Assembly: GCF_003605365.2 (NCBI RefSeq)
Contig: NZ_QYTU02000024.1
Coordinates: 1 to 36,137, forward strand
Source of the DNA: Siminovitchia fortis
Lineage (GTDB): Bacteria; Bacillota; Bacilli; Bacillales; Bacillaceae_C
Direction: 5' to 3'
DNA: 36,137 nt
Shown here piece by piece: positions 27,078 through 34,612 of this stretch. The notes beneath the pieces are model-generated. The model saw only the letters and a program-made list of their open reading frames with translations, ran no database searches and was not told the origin of the DNA. Positions within the stretch are counted from its first letter, which is position 1. Each line of letters opens with the position of its first letter. A program made the translations under genes and the position numbers.

Positions 27078-28523
27078 ATGAAGATGTACATGAATACTCA
27101 ATGGACAAATGCTGTTTCAGGAGAGTTTTTATCCGTATATAATCCTGCAAATCAAGAGGAGATAGACAGAGTTCCCAGGGCGGGGAAAGAAGATGTTGAG
27201 TTGGCTGTCTCGGCGGCTAAACAAGCCTTTGAATCACCGAAATGGCAATCCTTGAGGCCGAGCGTAAGGGGCCATGCACTTTACGAAGTGGCGTGCAAAT
27301 TGCGTGAAAGGATAGAAGAGATAGCAATGGTTGAAACAATGGATACGGGAAAACCGCTGGCCCAAGCGAGAAGTGATGTAGAAAGTGGAGCTCGCTATTT
27401 TGAGTATTATGCAGGGGTTGCAGACAAGTTTTTTGGTGAAACAATCCCTGTAGCACCAAATATTATTGACTACACGGTGCGTGAACCAATGGGTGTTTGT
27501 GCGCAGATTATTCCTTGGAACTATCCGCTGCAAATTACATCAAGGGGTGTAGCAGCAGCTATTTCTGTTGGAAATACGGTCGTTGTTAAGCCTGCTGAAG
27601 ATACCCCTTTATCGGCATTAAAACTGGCCGAGATCTTCTCGGAGATTGATGTACTGAAACATGCGCTTCAAGTTGTCACTGGCTATGGTGAGGAGGCTGG
27701 AGCTGCCCTTGTGAATCATCCTGATGTCAATCACGTCACCTTCACCGGTTCAGCCGCCACAGGAGCCAGCGTGATGATATCGGCTGCAAAAAATATTATC
27801 CCGGTCACACTGGAGTTGGGAGGCAAGTCGCCGCATATTGTATTTCCTGACTGCGATCTTGAAGAAACGGTTTCATGGGTGCTGCGATCGATTATTCAGA
27901 ATGCCGGCCAAACGTGTTCGGCTGGCTCCAGATTACTGGTTCATTCCACGATAAAGGATAAGCTGCTCGGAATATTAACTGAGAAAATGCGGCAAATAAA
28001 GATTGGCCCAGGGGTAAATGACAGTGAGTTGGGGCCAATTATCTCCCAAAAGCAATTTGAGCGGATCATGGCCATGGTTAAAAGAGCAAAGGAAGAAGGC
28101 GCCCGGATTGTGATTGGCGGCAAGCGGGCGACAGGGGGACATTTAAATAAGGGGTTTTACTTTGAACCAACCATCATTGAAAACGTTTCCCGAACCAGTG
28201 AAATTGCGCAAGAGGAGATTTTTGGCCCTGTCTTGACGGTGTTTGAATTTGAAACGGAAAATGAAGCGATTGAACTTGCAAATGGCACTCCATATGGCCT
28301 TGTAACAGGAATCTGGACCAATGATATTTCCCGGGCGCACAGAATCGCCGGGAAAGTTAAAAGTGGTCAGGTTTTTATCAATGACTACGGAGCAGCAGGC
28401 GGAGTTGAACTTCCATTCGGGGGTTATAAAAAGAGCGGTATCGGCCGTGAAAAAGGCGTTGAGGCATTGCGAAATTATACACAATTAAAAAATATCGCGA
28501 TCAAAATTAAAAGTAACGAGTAA
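27078..28523 (+). CDS. NAD(P)-dependent aldehyde dehydrogenase (proposed 4-dehydropantoate dehydrogenase)
   Basis: A 481-residue aldehyde dehydrogenase that oxidises an aldehyde to an acid. The catalytic Cys280 (NAGQTCSAG), the general base Glu246 (VTLELGGKSP), Asn148 (IPWNYP) and Lys171 (VVVKPAED) are all present, so it should be active. FTGSAATGA is the cofactor loop. Overall it is closest in style to betaine-aldehyde and related substrate-specific dehydrogenases, but the sequence does not fix the substrate. It is the first gene behind the sigma-54 promoter. The ATG at 27078 has AAAGGAG 9 bases upstream; a TTG at 27069 touches that site. With the next two genes it would form a three-step dehydrogenase series, and (R)-4-dehydropantoate is the substrate I propose. 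Confidence 0.9.
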   Translation: MKMYMNTQWTNAVSGEFLSVYNPANQEEIDRVPRAGKEDVELAVSAAKQAFESPKWQSLRPSVRGHALYEVACKLRERIEEIAMVETMDTGKPLAQARSDVESGARYFEYYAGVADKFFGETIPVAPNIIDYTVREPMGVCAQIIPWNYPLQITSRGVAAAISVGNTVVVKPAEDTPLSALKLAEIFSEIDVLKHALQVVTGYGEEAGAALVNHPDVNHVTFTGSAATGASVMISAAKNIIPVTLELGGKSPHIVFPDCDLEETVSWVLRSIIQNAGQTCSAGSRLLVHSTIKDKLLGILTEKMRQIKIGPGVNDSELGPIISQKQFERIMAMVKRAKEEGARIVIGGKRATGGHLNKGFYFEPTIIENVSRTSEIAQEEIFGPVLTVFEFETENEAIELANGTPYGLVTGIWTNDISRAHRIAGKVKSGQVFINDYGAAGGVELPFGGYKKSGIGREKGVEALRNYTQLKNIAIKIKSNE

Positions 28524-28569
28524 ATCCTCATACAGGGTTAGAAAACAGAAAATGAAAGGAGTGAAACAT

Positions 28570-29658
28570 GTGCAGTTTTTTTCAATGGCAGTTATACCGG
28601 GCGATGGCATTGGTCCGGAGGTCACCAATGAAGCTCTAAAAATGATAAAAAAGGTAGAGGAGCTTCATGGCGGTATGAAATTTTACAGTGAACATTTCGA
28701 ATGGGGTTGTGATTATTATCTCAAAAACGGCAGAATGATGCCTGAAAATGGTCTGGAAATTTTAAAAGATTTTGATGTGATCCTTTTTGGGGCTGTTGGA
28801 GCAAAGACCGTGCCTGATTACATTTCTGTTTGGGAACTAATCCTGCCGATTCGCCAGAAATTTCAACAGTATGTCAATTTGCGGCCAATTAAACTGCTTC
28901 GAGGAATGGAAAGTCCGTTGCGCTATAAAAACCATGAGGATCTTGATTTTGTGGTCATTCGGGAGAATACCGAAGGAGAATATTTCAATAGCGGCGGGCG
29001 CGTTCATGAGGGAACCCCCTATGAATTGGCTATGCAAAACAGCGTATTTACAAGATTCGGAATGGAAAGAATTTTAAACTATGCTTTTACTTTGGCTGAA
29101 AAAAGAAAGAAAAAAAGTCTTACGGCAGCTACCAAATCCAATGCCATTAATTTTACCATGCCATTCTGGGATGAACTGGTGAAAGAAATCAGCGGCAATT
29201 ATCCCGGCATTAAAACCCAACTCTATCATATTGATGCCCTTGCCGCTTACTTTGTTTCCCGGCCGGAGGAGTTCGATGTAGTCGTAGGCAGCAATTTGTT
29301 CGGCGATATTCTTACTGATTTGGGCGCAGCGATTGTCGGGGGATTGGGCATATCGCCATCCGGGAACATCAATCCGGAGCGGGCTTACCCATCGATGTTT
29401 GAACCGATTCATGGATCGGCTCCCGATATAGCCGGAAAAGGCATTGCCAATCCAATTGCATCCATTTGGAGTATTGGTCTCATGATGGATCATCTCGGTC
29501 ATGATCATATTGGCAAACTCATAGTGGACTCGATTGAAGCTGTTTTAGTTGATGGAAATATTAGGACACCTGACCTCGGCGGGACAGCAACCACCGTTGA
29601 AATGGGAGATGCAATCATCTCTAAAATGGCCCAATTGGCTGTTGGCCATAATCTATAA
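28570..29658 (+). CDS. DmlA/tartrate dehydrogenase-type decarboxylating dehydrogenase (proposed dimethylmalate dehydrogenase)
   Basis: A 362-residue member of the isocitrate/isopropylmalate dehydrogenase superfamily. These NAD- and Mn/Mg-dependent enzymes oxidise a 2-hydroxy acid and release its beta-carboxyl as CO2. IPGDGIGPEV opens the fold. VWELILPIRQKFQQYVNLRPIKLL has the form of the D-malate/tartrate dehydrogenase (DmlA/YcsA) branch rather than LeuB. RENTEGEY, YHIDALAAYFV and NLFGDILTDLGAAIVGG carry the catalytic Tyr, Lys-region and metal-binding Asp residues. The GTG at 28570 is 8 bases after AAAGGAG and aligns with YcsA; an ATG at 28552 lies before that site. Possible substrates are D-malate, tartrate or, given the context, (R)-3,3-dimethylmalate, yielding 3-methyl-2-oxobutanoate. 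Confidence 0.88.
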   Translation: MQFFSMAVIPGDGIGPEVTNEALKMIKKVEELHGGMKFYSEHFEWGCDYYLKNGRMMPENGLEILKDFDVILFGAVGAKTVPDYISVWELILPIRQKFQQYVNLRPIKLLRGMESPLRYKNHEDLDFVVIRENTEGEYFNSGGRVHEGTPYELAMQNSVFTRFGMERILNYAFTLAEKRKKKSLTAATKSNAINFTMPFWDELVKEISGNYPGIKTQLYHIDALAAYFVSRPEEFDVVVGSNLFGDILTDLGAAIVGGLGISPSGNINPERAYPSMFEPIHGSAPDIAGKGIANPIASIWSIGLMMDHLGHDHIGKLIVDSIEAVLVDGNIRTPDLGGTATTVEMGDAIISKMAQLAVGHNL

Positions 29659-29683
29659 ACCACCTTTATAAGGGGGATTCGTT

Positions 29684-30448
29684 ATGAGTCTATTAAAGGG
29701 AAGAACGGCAATTGTTACAGGTGCAGGTTCAGGAATGGGAAAAGCGATTGCCCATTTATTTGCCAAACAAGGGGCGAATGTAACAATTGCGGATATAAAT
29801 GATGAGTCTGCCAAAACAACGGCTGATACGGCCGCACATCAGCGTGTACAAACGATCCAAGCCGATGTGGCCAGTGAATCTGATGTTGACAGTTTAGTGT
29901 CCAAAACAGTGGCTGCTTATGGCGGCCTGGATATAGTCGTGAACTGTGCCGGAGTTCCCCAATCCTTCACTTCCATTGAAGAATTAACGATGGAGCAATG
30001 GGATGCCATTATGAATGTAAATTCAAAATCTATTTTTCTGATGGCCAAATATGCAGTACCCTTCATGAAGAAGCAAAAGAGTGGAAGTATCGTAAATATA
30101 GCTTCCATCGCCGGGATCAGAGCAAGGCCTGGTTTAAATGCTTATTGTGCCTCGAAAGGGGCTGCCATCATGCTGACCAAAGCATTGGCATTGGAGTTGG
30201 CTCCTTTTCAAATTAGAGTGAATGTCATCAATCCCGGCCCTGCCAACACACCAATGATCGGTCAATTCCTGGTTGGAGATGAGACAGATAAAGAAGAGGG
30301 AATGAAAAGGATTTTTCAAGACAGTGTTCCATTGGGCATGTTAATTGAACCGGAAGACATTGCTCAAGGGGCCCTTTATCTGGCTTCCGATCTTTCAAAG
30401 ATTGTCACGGGGGAGATCTTAAATATTGATGGAGGACGCGGCATATAA
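29684..30448 (+). CDS. SDR-family dehydrogenase (proposed pantoate 4-dehydrogenase)
   Basis: A 254-residue classical short-chain dehydrogenase. The cofactor site is TGAGSGMGKAI (12-22), with Asp37 at the end of strand 2, which favours NAD over NADP. NCAG lies at 87-90. The catalytic triad is Ser141, Tyr154 (NAYCASK) and Lys158, and NPGPANTPM follows. These enzymes oxidise a secondary or primary alcohol, or reduce the matching carbonyl. It lies 25 bases after the DmlA-like gene and 24 before EcfA1, so it is firmly in the operon. In the proposed pathway it would oxidise the 4-hydroxyl of pantoate to the aldehyde used by the first gene product. Confidence 0.88.
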   Translation: MSLLKGRTAIVTGAGSGMGKAIAHLFAKQGANVTIADINDESAKTTADTAAHQRVQTIQADVASESDVDSLVSKTVAAYGGLDIVVNCAGVPQSFTSIEELTMEQWDAIMNVNSKSIFLMAKYAVPFMKKQKSGSIVNIASIAGIRARPGLNAYCASKGAAIMLTKALALELAPFQIRVNVINPGPANTPMIGQFLVGDETDKEEGMKRIFQDSVPLGMLIEPEDIAQGALYLASDLSKIVTGEILNIDGGRGI

Positions 30449-30472
30449 TCGATATAACGGAAGGAGAACAAA

Positions 30473-31327
30473 ATGGAACCTATTATTCGTGTTGAAGATG
30501 TATCGTTTTCCTACAAAATCAATGAAAAAAACTCCGTCCCCGTTCTAAAGGGTGTCTCGTTTTCGATTTTTCCCGGCGAATATGTGGCGATCATTGGCCA
30601 CAATGGATCCGGAAAATCCACGCTGTCCAAACATTTAAACGGGATTTTAATTCCTGAAACAGGGGATGTTTGGGTACACGGCTATAATACGCAAGATGCC
30701 ACGAAGAAGAGGGAGATTCGCAAAACAGTCGGAATGGTTTTTCAACACCCAGATAACCAAATTGTCGCGACGATTGTGGAGGAAGACGTTGCATTTGGCC
30801 TCGAGAATATTGGTGTACCAAGAGAAGAAATGAAAAGACGTGTCGATGAAGCTTTGCATGTCGTCCAAATGTCGCAATATAGGCTAAGGCCCCCCCATCA
30901 TCTATCCGGAGGCCAGAAGCAGCGAGTCGCCATTGCCGGCGTGCTGGCGATGCAGCCGGATTGTATTGTTTTTGACGAGGCAACGAGCATGCTCGACAGT
31001 TTTGGCAGGAAAGAAGTTCTGCGGGTTATGAGAGAAATGAACGAAAAGGGAATGACGATTGTCACGGTTACTCACCACATGTCGGAAGCAGCAGAGGCAA
31101 ATCGGATTATGGTGATCGAAGAAGGACAAATTGTCATGGATGGACCACCAAGGGAAATTTTTAAACATAAGCAAGAATTGGAGAATCTTCAGTTGGATGT
31201 CCCCCCAGTCAGCCAGATAGCCGAAATCATTCACAGCAAATTTAGCTTCTTTTCAAATGACATCATCCATGAAAAGGGGTTGATTGGAGAAGTCGTTAAA
31301 TTTTCCAGTGGGGAGGTGGGCTCATGA
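30473..31327 (+). CDS. ECF transporter ATPase EcfA1 (CbiO-type)
   Basis: A 284-residue ABC ATPase of the energy-coupling factor class. Walker A is GHNGSGKST (about 43-51), the Q-loop is MVFQHPDNQ, the signature is LSGGQKQR and Walker B is CIVFDEATSMLD. QHPDNQIVATIVEEDVAFGLENIG is typical of EcfA1. It overlaps EcfA2 by 4 bases (ATGA). With EcfA2 and EcfT it forms the motor of a vitamin importer. Most Firmicutes have a shared ecfA1A2T set at the ribosomal protein locus; this one is a separate set inside a catabolic operon, next to its own S component. Confidence 0.9.
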   Translation: MEPIIRVEDVSFSYKINEKNSVPVLKGVSFSIFPGEYVAIIGHNGSGKSTLSKHLNGILIPETGDVWVHGYNTQDATKKREIRKTVGMVFQHPDNQIVATIVEEDVAFGLENIGVPREEMKRRVDEALHVVQMSQYRLRPPHHLSGGQKQRVAIAGVLAMQPDCIVFDEATSMLDSFGRKEVLRVMREMNEKGMTIVTVTHHMSEAAEANRIMVIEEGQIVMDGPPREIFKHKQELENLQLDVPPVSQIAEIIHSKFSFFSNDIIHEKGLIGEVVKFSSGEVGS

Positions 31328-32220
31328 TAAAAAGGCCAATCATAGAGGTTAAAAACCTGACCCATACGTATATGAAAGGAACGCCGATGGAGCATGTAGC
31401 GTTAAAGGGAGCAAATCTATTGGTAGAACAAGGGGAATGCATTGCCATTATTGGCCATACTGGTTCGGGGAAATCGACATTGATTCAGCACTTAAATGGG
31501 CTGATGAGGCCGGAATCAGGAAAAGTCATTATCGATGGAGAGGATTTATCAGAGAAACATGTTGATTTGAAGAAGCTCAGGCAGAAAGTGGGTCTCGTGT
31601 TTCAAAACCCTGAGGATCAAATTTTTGAAAAAATCATTGGTGATGATATTGCCTATGGGCCTTTTAAGATGGGGCTCCCTCTAAAGGAGGTGAGAGAACG
31701 CGTTAAATGGGCGATGTCGGTTGTTGGGTTGGACTTTGAGGAAATGAAGGACAGACAAACTTTTGCCTTAAGCGGCGGGCAAAAGCGAAAAGTCGCATTG
31801 GCCGGGATTCTTGCGCTAAAGCCAAAAATATTGGTCCTGGATGAACCGACAGCAGGCCTAGATCCGAGGTCAAGAAATGAACTGCTTGAAAAAATCAATC
31901 GATTAAACAAGGAAGAAAAGTTAACGGTCATCTTTGTTTCACACAATATGGAAGAGGTAGCAAGGCTTGCCGACCGGATCTATGTAATGGCGGATGGAGG
32001 CATTGTTTTGACAGGCACCCCGAAAGAAATCTTTACAGATAAGAAAAAACTGATAAGGCATCAAATTGGGACTCCGGAAACGGTGCAAATTCTATATCGT
32101 TTATCGGATCTTGGATATCAGGTGAATACGAATGCATTCTCGATTACAGAAGCAGCGTACGAAGTAATGAAGGTTATTGCCGGAAACAAGGAGGGTTCAC
32201 AATATGTCCAGCGAATTTGA
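31324..32220 (+). CDS. ECF transporter ATPase EcfA2 (CbiO-type)
   Basis: A 298-residue partner ATPase. Walker A is GHTGSGKST, the Q-loop is LVFQNPEDQIFEKIIGDDIAYGP, the signature is LSGGQKRKVALAGIL, and Walker B with D-loop is ILVLDEPTAGLDP. The IFEKI form after the Q-loop and the C-terminal extension (KKKLIRHQIGTPETVQILYRLSDLGYQV) mark it as EcfA2. It pairs with EcfA1 to form the heterodimeric motor. The end of the gene overlaps the EcfT start by 17 bases, with the EcfT ribosome site inside its coding sequence. Confidence 0.9.
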   Translation: MIKRPIIEVKNLTHTYMKGTPMEHVALKGANLLVEQGECIAIIGHTGSGKSTLIQHLNGLMRPESGKVIIDGEDLSEKHVDLKKLRQKVGLVFQNPEDQIFEKIIGDDIAYGPFKMGLPLKEVRERVKWAMSVVGLDFEEMKDRQTFALSGGQKRKVALAGILALKPKILVLDEPTAGLDPRSRNELLEKINRLNKEEKLTVIFVSHNMEEVARLADRIYVMADGGIVLTGTPKEIFTDKKKLIRHQIGTPETVQILYRLSDLGYQVNTNAFSITEAAYEVMKVIAGNKEGSQYVQRI

Positions 32221-33046
32221 TATTTCCCGTAATATTACTATTGGCCAATATGTACCGACAGGCTCGTTTATTCATCGCCTGGATCCGCGAATAAAGCTCC
32301 TTGCCTTTGTGTTTCTTGTATTGGCAATCGCCTTGAATACAAGTTATATCGGAAATGCCATTGGTTTAATTCTGTCGCTTTATTTATTCCGGGTGTCTAA
32401 AATACCGATCAAATACGGGCTTTCGGGTGTAAAGCCGGCGATTCCCTTTATCATCATCCTGGCAGTCTTGCAGTTGCTCTTTCAAGGTCAAATCTTTTCA
32501 GGAGGGACAGTTTATTTCAAATTTGGCTTTATCTTAATTACAAGTGAGAGCATCCGCTTGGTGGTTGTCTCGGCTGTTCGTTTTATTGAAATCATTTTCT
32601 TAAGCAGTGTACTCACCTTATCAACTTCCACCACAGAATTAACCCACTCCATACAAAGTTTATTAAGCCCTTTAAAGAAAATAAAGTTTCCAGTCCATGA
32701 AATCTCACTGATTACCACCATTTCAATCCGATTTGTGCCAACCTTCGCAATCGAAATGGAAAAAATGATGAAAGCACAAGCCTCCAGGGGAGCGGAGTTT
32801 GGCAACGGCGGTTGGTGGAGAATCATCCAAAGAACAAAAGAAATGTTTCCCATTATTGTTCCGTTATTTAATATTGCTCTATCAAGGGCCGAGGATCTGA
32901 TTCTGGCAATGGAATCACGCTGCTATACTCCTGGCGGTGAACGAACCACCTTCTCCGTATATAGAGCAATGGCAAAGGATTATCTGGTGTTGGCAATCGG
33001 CTTGTTATTCGCATTTTTGTTGCTGTTTTATCCTTTTCCAATTTAA
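32204..33046 (+). CDS. ECF transporter transmembrane scaffold EcfT
   Basis: A 280-residue membrane protein that links the two ATPases to the S component. GSFIHRLDPRIKLLAFV opens the family fold. Hydrophobic segments lie at about residues 25-65, 80-100, 115-140 and 255-278. The cytoplasmic coupling helices end in ASRGAEF and AMESRCYTPG, where the family has paired Ala-Arg-Gly motifs that dock into the ATPases. The ATG at 32204 follows AAGGAGGG by 8 bases; the open frame starts earlier, at 32177, without support. Confidence 0.9.
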   Translation: MSSEFDISRNITIGQYVPTGSFIHRLDPRIKLLAFVFLVLAIALNTSYIGNAIGLILSLYLFRVSKIPIKYGLSGVKPAIPFIIILAVLQLLFQGQIFSGGTVYFKFGFILITSESIRLVVVSAVRFIEIIFLSSVLTLSTSTTELTHSIQSLLSPLKKIKFPVHEISLITTISIRFVPTFAIEMEKMMKAQASRGAEFGNGGWWRIIQRTKEMFPIIVPLFNIALSRAEDLILAMESRCYTPGGERTTFSVYRAMAKDYLVLAIGLLFAFLLLFYPFPI

Positions 33047-33073
33047 TTCATGACCAAAAAGGGGAGGTTTATA

Positions 33074-33631
33074 ATGAGGAAGTTATCAGTTCGCGATATT
33101 GTTATTGCTGGTGTATTAGGTGCAGTGGCGATCCTTTTGGGTGTCACACGGTTAGGGTACATTCCTGTCCCGACTGCCGCCGGGAATGCCACTATTATGC
33201 ATATCCCCGCGATCATCGGCGGAATAATGCAGGGGCCGGTTGTCGGCTTAATAGTAGGAGCCATTTTCGGGATATCTTCCTTCCTCAACGCAACGGTTCC
33301 TCTATTCAAAGATCCGCTGGTGGCCATTTTACCACGCCTGTTTATTGGTGTTGCCGCATGGCTCGTATATGCTGGTCTGCGTCGTAAAAGTGAATACTTG
33401 GCAGTGGCAGTGGCTGCATTTATCGGCACATTGACCAATACTGTACTGGTGTTAATCATGGCTGTTTTGCGGAATTATTTAACACCGGGAGTAGCTTGGA
33501 CGGTTGGAATTACGAATGGGATACCCGAGGCGATTGTCGGTACGATTGTTACATTGGCGGTTGTTTTGGCTTGGAAGCAGATTGGCAGAAAAAGTAATAA
33601 ATCAAAGATTTCCAAGGATGTGGATATATAG
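33074..33631 (+). CDS. ECF transporter S component (proposed pantothenate/pantetheine-specific)
   Basis: A 185-residue membrane protein with about six helices, of the general ECF S-component family that includes PanT, RibU and FolT. MRKLSVRDIVIAGVLGAVAILLG is the first helix with the basic N-terminus; ATIMHIPAIIGGIMQGPVVGLIVGAIFGISSF covers the binding and scaffold-contact region. S components bind the substrate, and the family alone does not say which. It is placed directly after EcfT and before two amidases, so it probably imports what those enzymes cleave. The ATG at 33074 follows GGGGAGG by 7 bases. Its last codon is 3 bases before the next ATG. Confidence 0.85.
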   Translation: MRKLSVRDIVIAGVLGAVAILLGVTRLGYIPVPTAAGNATIMHIPAIIGGIMQGPVVGLIVGAIFGISSFLNATVPLFKDPLVAILPRLFIGVAAWLVYAGLRRKSEYLAVAVAAFIGTLTNTVLVLIMAVLRNYLTPGVAWTVGITNGIPEAIVGTIVTLAVVLAWKQIGRKSNKSKISKDVDI

Positions 33632-33634
33632 GAA

Positions 33635-34597
33635 ATGCATAATCAAATCACGGATGTGCCCGGAGTAAAAGTGGGCAATAAAGAAAACAAACAAGCGCTG
33701 ACTGGTTGTACCGCGATTCTTTTTGAAGGCGGTGCGGTGGGGGGAGTAGACGTAAGAGGGTCTGCTCCCGGTACCCGGGAAACAGATCTTCTAAATCCTA
33801 TTAATCTGGTTGATAAGATTCATGCCATCTGTTTGAGTGGAGGCAGCGCGTTTGGCTTAGACGCCGCTTCCGGGATCATGAAGTATTTAGAGGAACGGGA
33901 AATCGGGCTGGATGTGGGGGTTGCAAAAGTTCCAATTGTTCCGGCTGCCGTGCTGTTTGACCTTTCAGTTGGGGACTCAAAGTTGAGGCCGGATAAACAA
34001 ATGGGGTATGAAGCAGCCAAAGCGGCAACGAAAGGGAATTTCGCAACCGGAAATGTTGGAGCAGGCTGCGGCGCTACCATTGGTAAATTGGCCGGTTATG
34101 ACTTCTGTATGAAAGGCGGACTTGGCAGCGCCTCGCTGCGTTTGGATAATGGGGTTGTCATAGGTGCAATAGTGGCGGTTAATTCTGCCGGGGATGTTCG
34201 CGAACCTTCCACAGGAGAAATAGTAGCCGGTCCTTATCAACAGGGAAAGCTTCTTGACAGTATCGAACTACTTAAGCAAAACTATCAACCTTCAATTTCT
34301 GCTGGATCAAATACCACTATCGGGGTGGTAGCAATGAATGCGGAGTTGTCGAAGGCAGAGGCAACGAAGGTGGCACAAATGGCACAAAATGGGTATGCGA
34401 GAACCATTTTTCCAGCTCATACAATGTTTGATGGCGATGCCATTTTTGCTGTTGGAACAGGGGGAGAAAAAGTCCCTGTTGATGTCATTGGCGGACTGGC
34501 GGCTAGTGTGATGGAGCAAGCGGTGATCAATGCGGTGAAAACGGCTGAAAGCATCGGCGGAATTACCGCGTATAGGAGTTTACCAAAAATGCAATAA
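33635..34597 (+). CDS. P1-family (DmpA-type) Ntn-hydrolase, probable aminopeptidase or amidase
   Basis: A 320-residue enzyme of the DmpA/BapA family. It is made as a precursor and cuts itself to expose a Thr or Ser nucleophile. The processing motif NTTIGVVA is seen with Asn226-Thr227, so Thr227 should become the new N-terminus. LSGGSAFGLDAASG and the NVGAGCGATIGK loop are family signatures. DmpA cleaves D-amides and esters, and BapA removes N-terminal beta-amino acids. The natural substrate is unknown. The mechanism through an acyl-enzyme would suit a pantothenase or pantetheine amidase, since an acyl-enzyme was, as I recall, reported for pantothenase. It starts at ATG 33635, with translation likely coupled to the S-component gene. 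Confidence 0.85.
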   Translation: MHNQITDVPGVKVGNKENKQALTGCTAILFEGGAVGGVDVRGSAPGTRETDLLNPINLVDKIHAICLSGGSAFGLDAASGIMKYLEEREIGLDVGVAKVPIVPAAVLFDLSVGDSKLRPDKQMGYEAAKAATKGNFATGNVGAGCGATIGKLAGYDFCMKGGLGSASLRLDNGVVIGAIVAVNSAGDVREPSTGEIVAGPYQQGKLLDSIELLKQNYQPSISAGSNTTIGVVAMNAELSKAEATKVAQMAQNGYARTIFPAHTMFDGDAIFAVGTGGEKVPVDVIGGLAASVMEQAVINAVKTAESIGGITAYRSLPKMQ

Positions 34598-34612
34598 TAC
34601 GGAGGGGTTTGG

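Noticed and set aside
28552-29658. Assignment of the decarboxylating dehydrogenase as LeuB (3-isopropylmalate dehydrogenase)
   Set aside because: The WELILPIRQKFQQYVNLRP region follows the D-malate/tartrate dehydrogenase branch, and no leucine genes are nearby.
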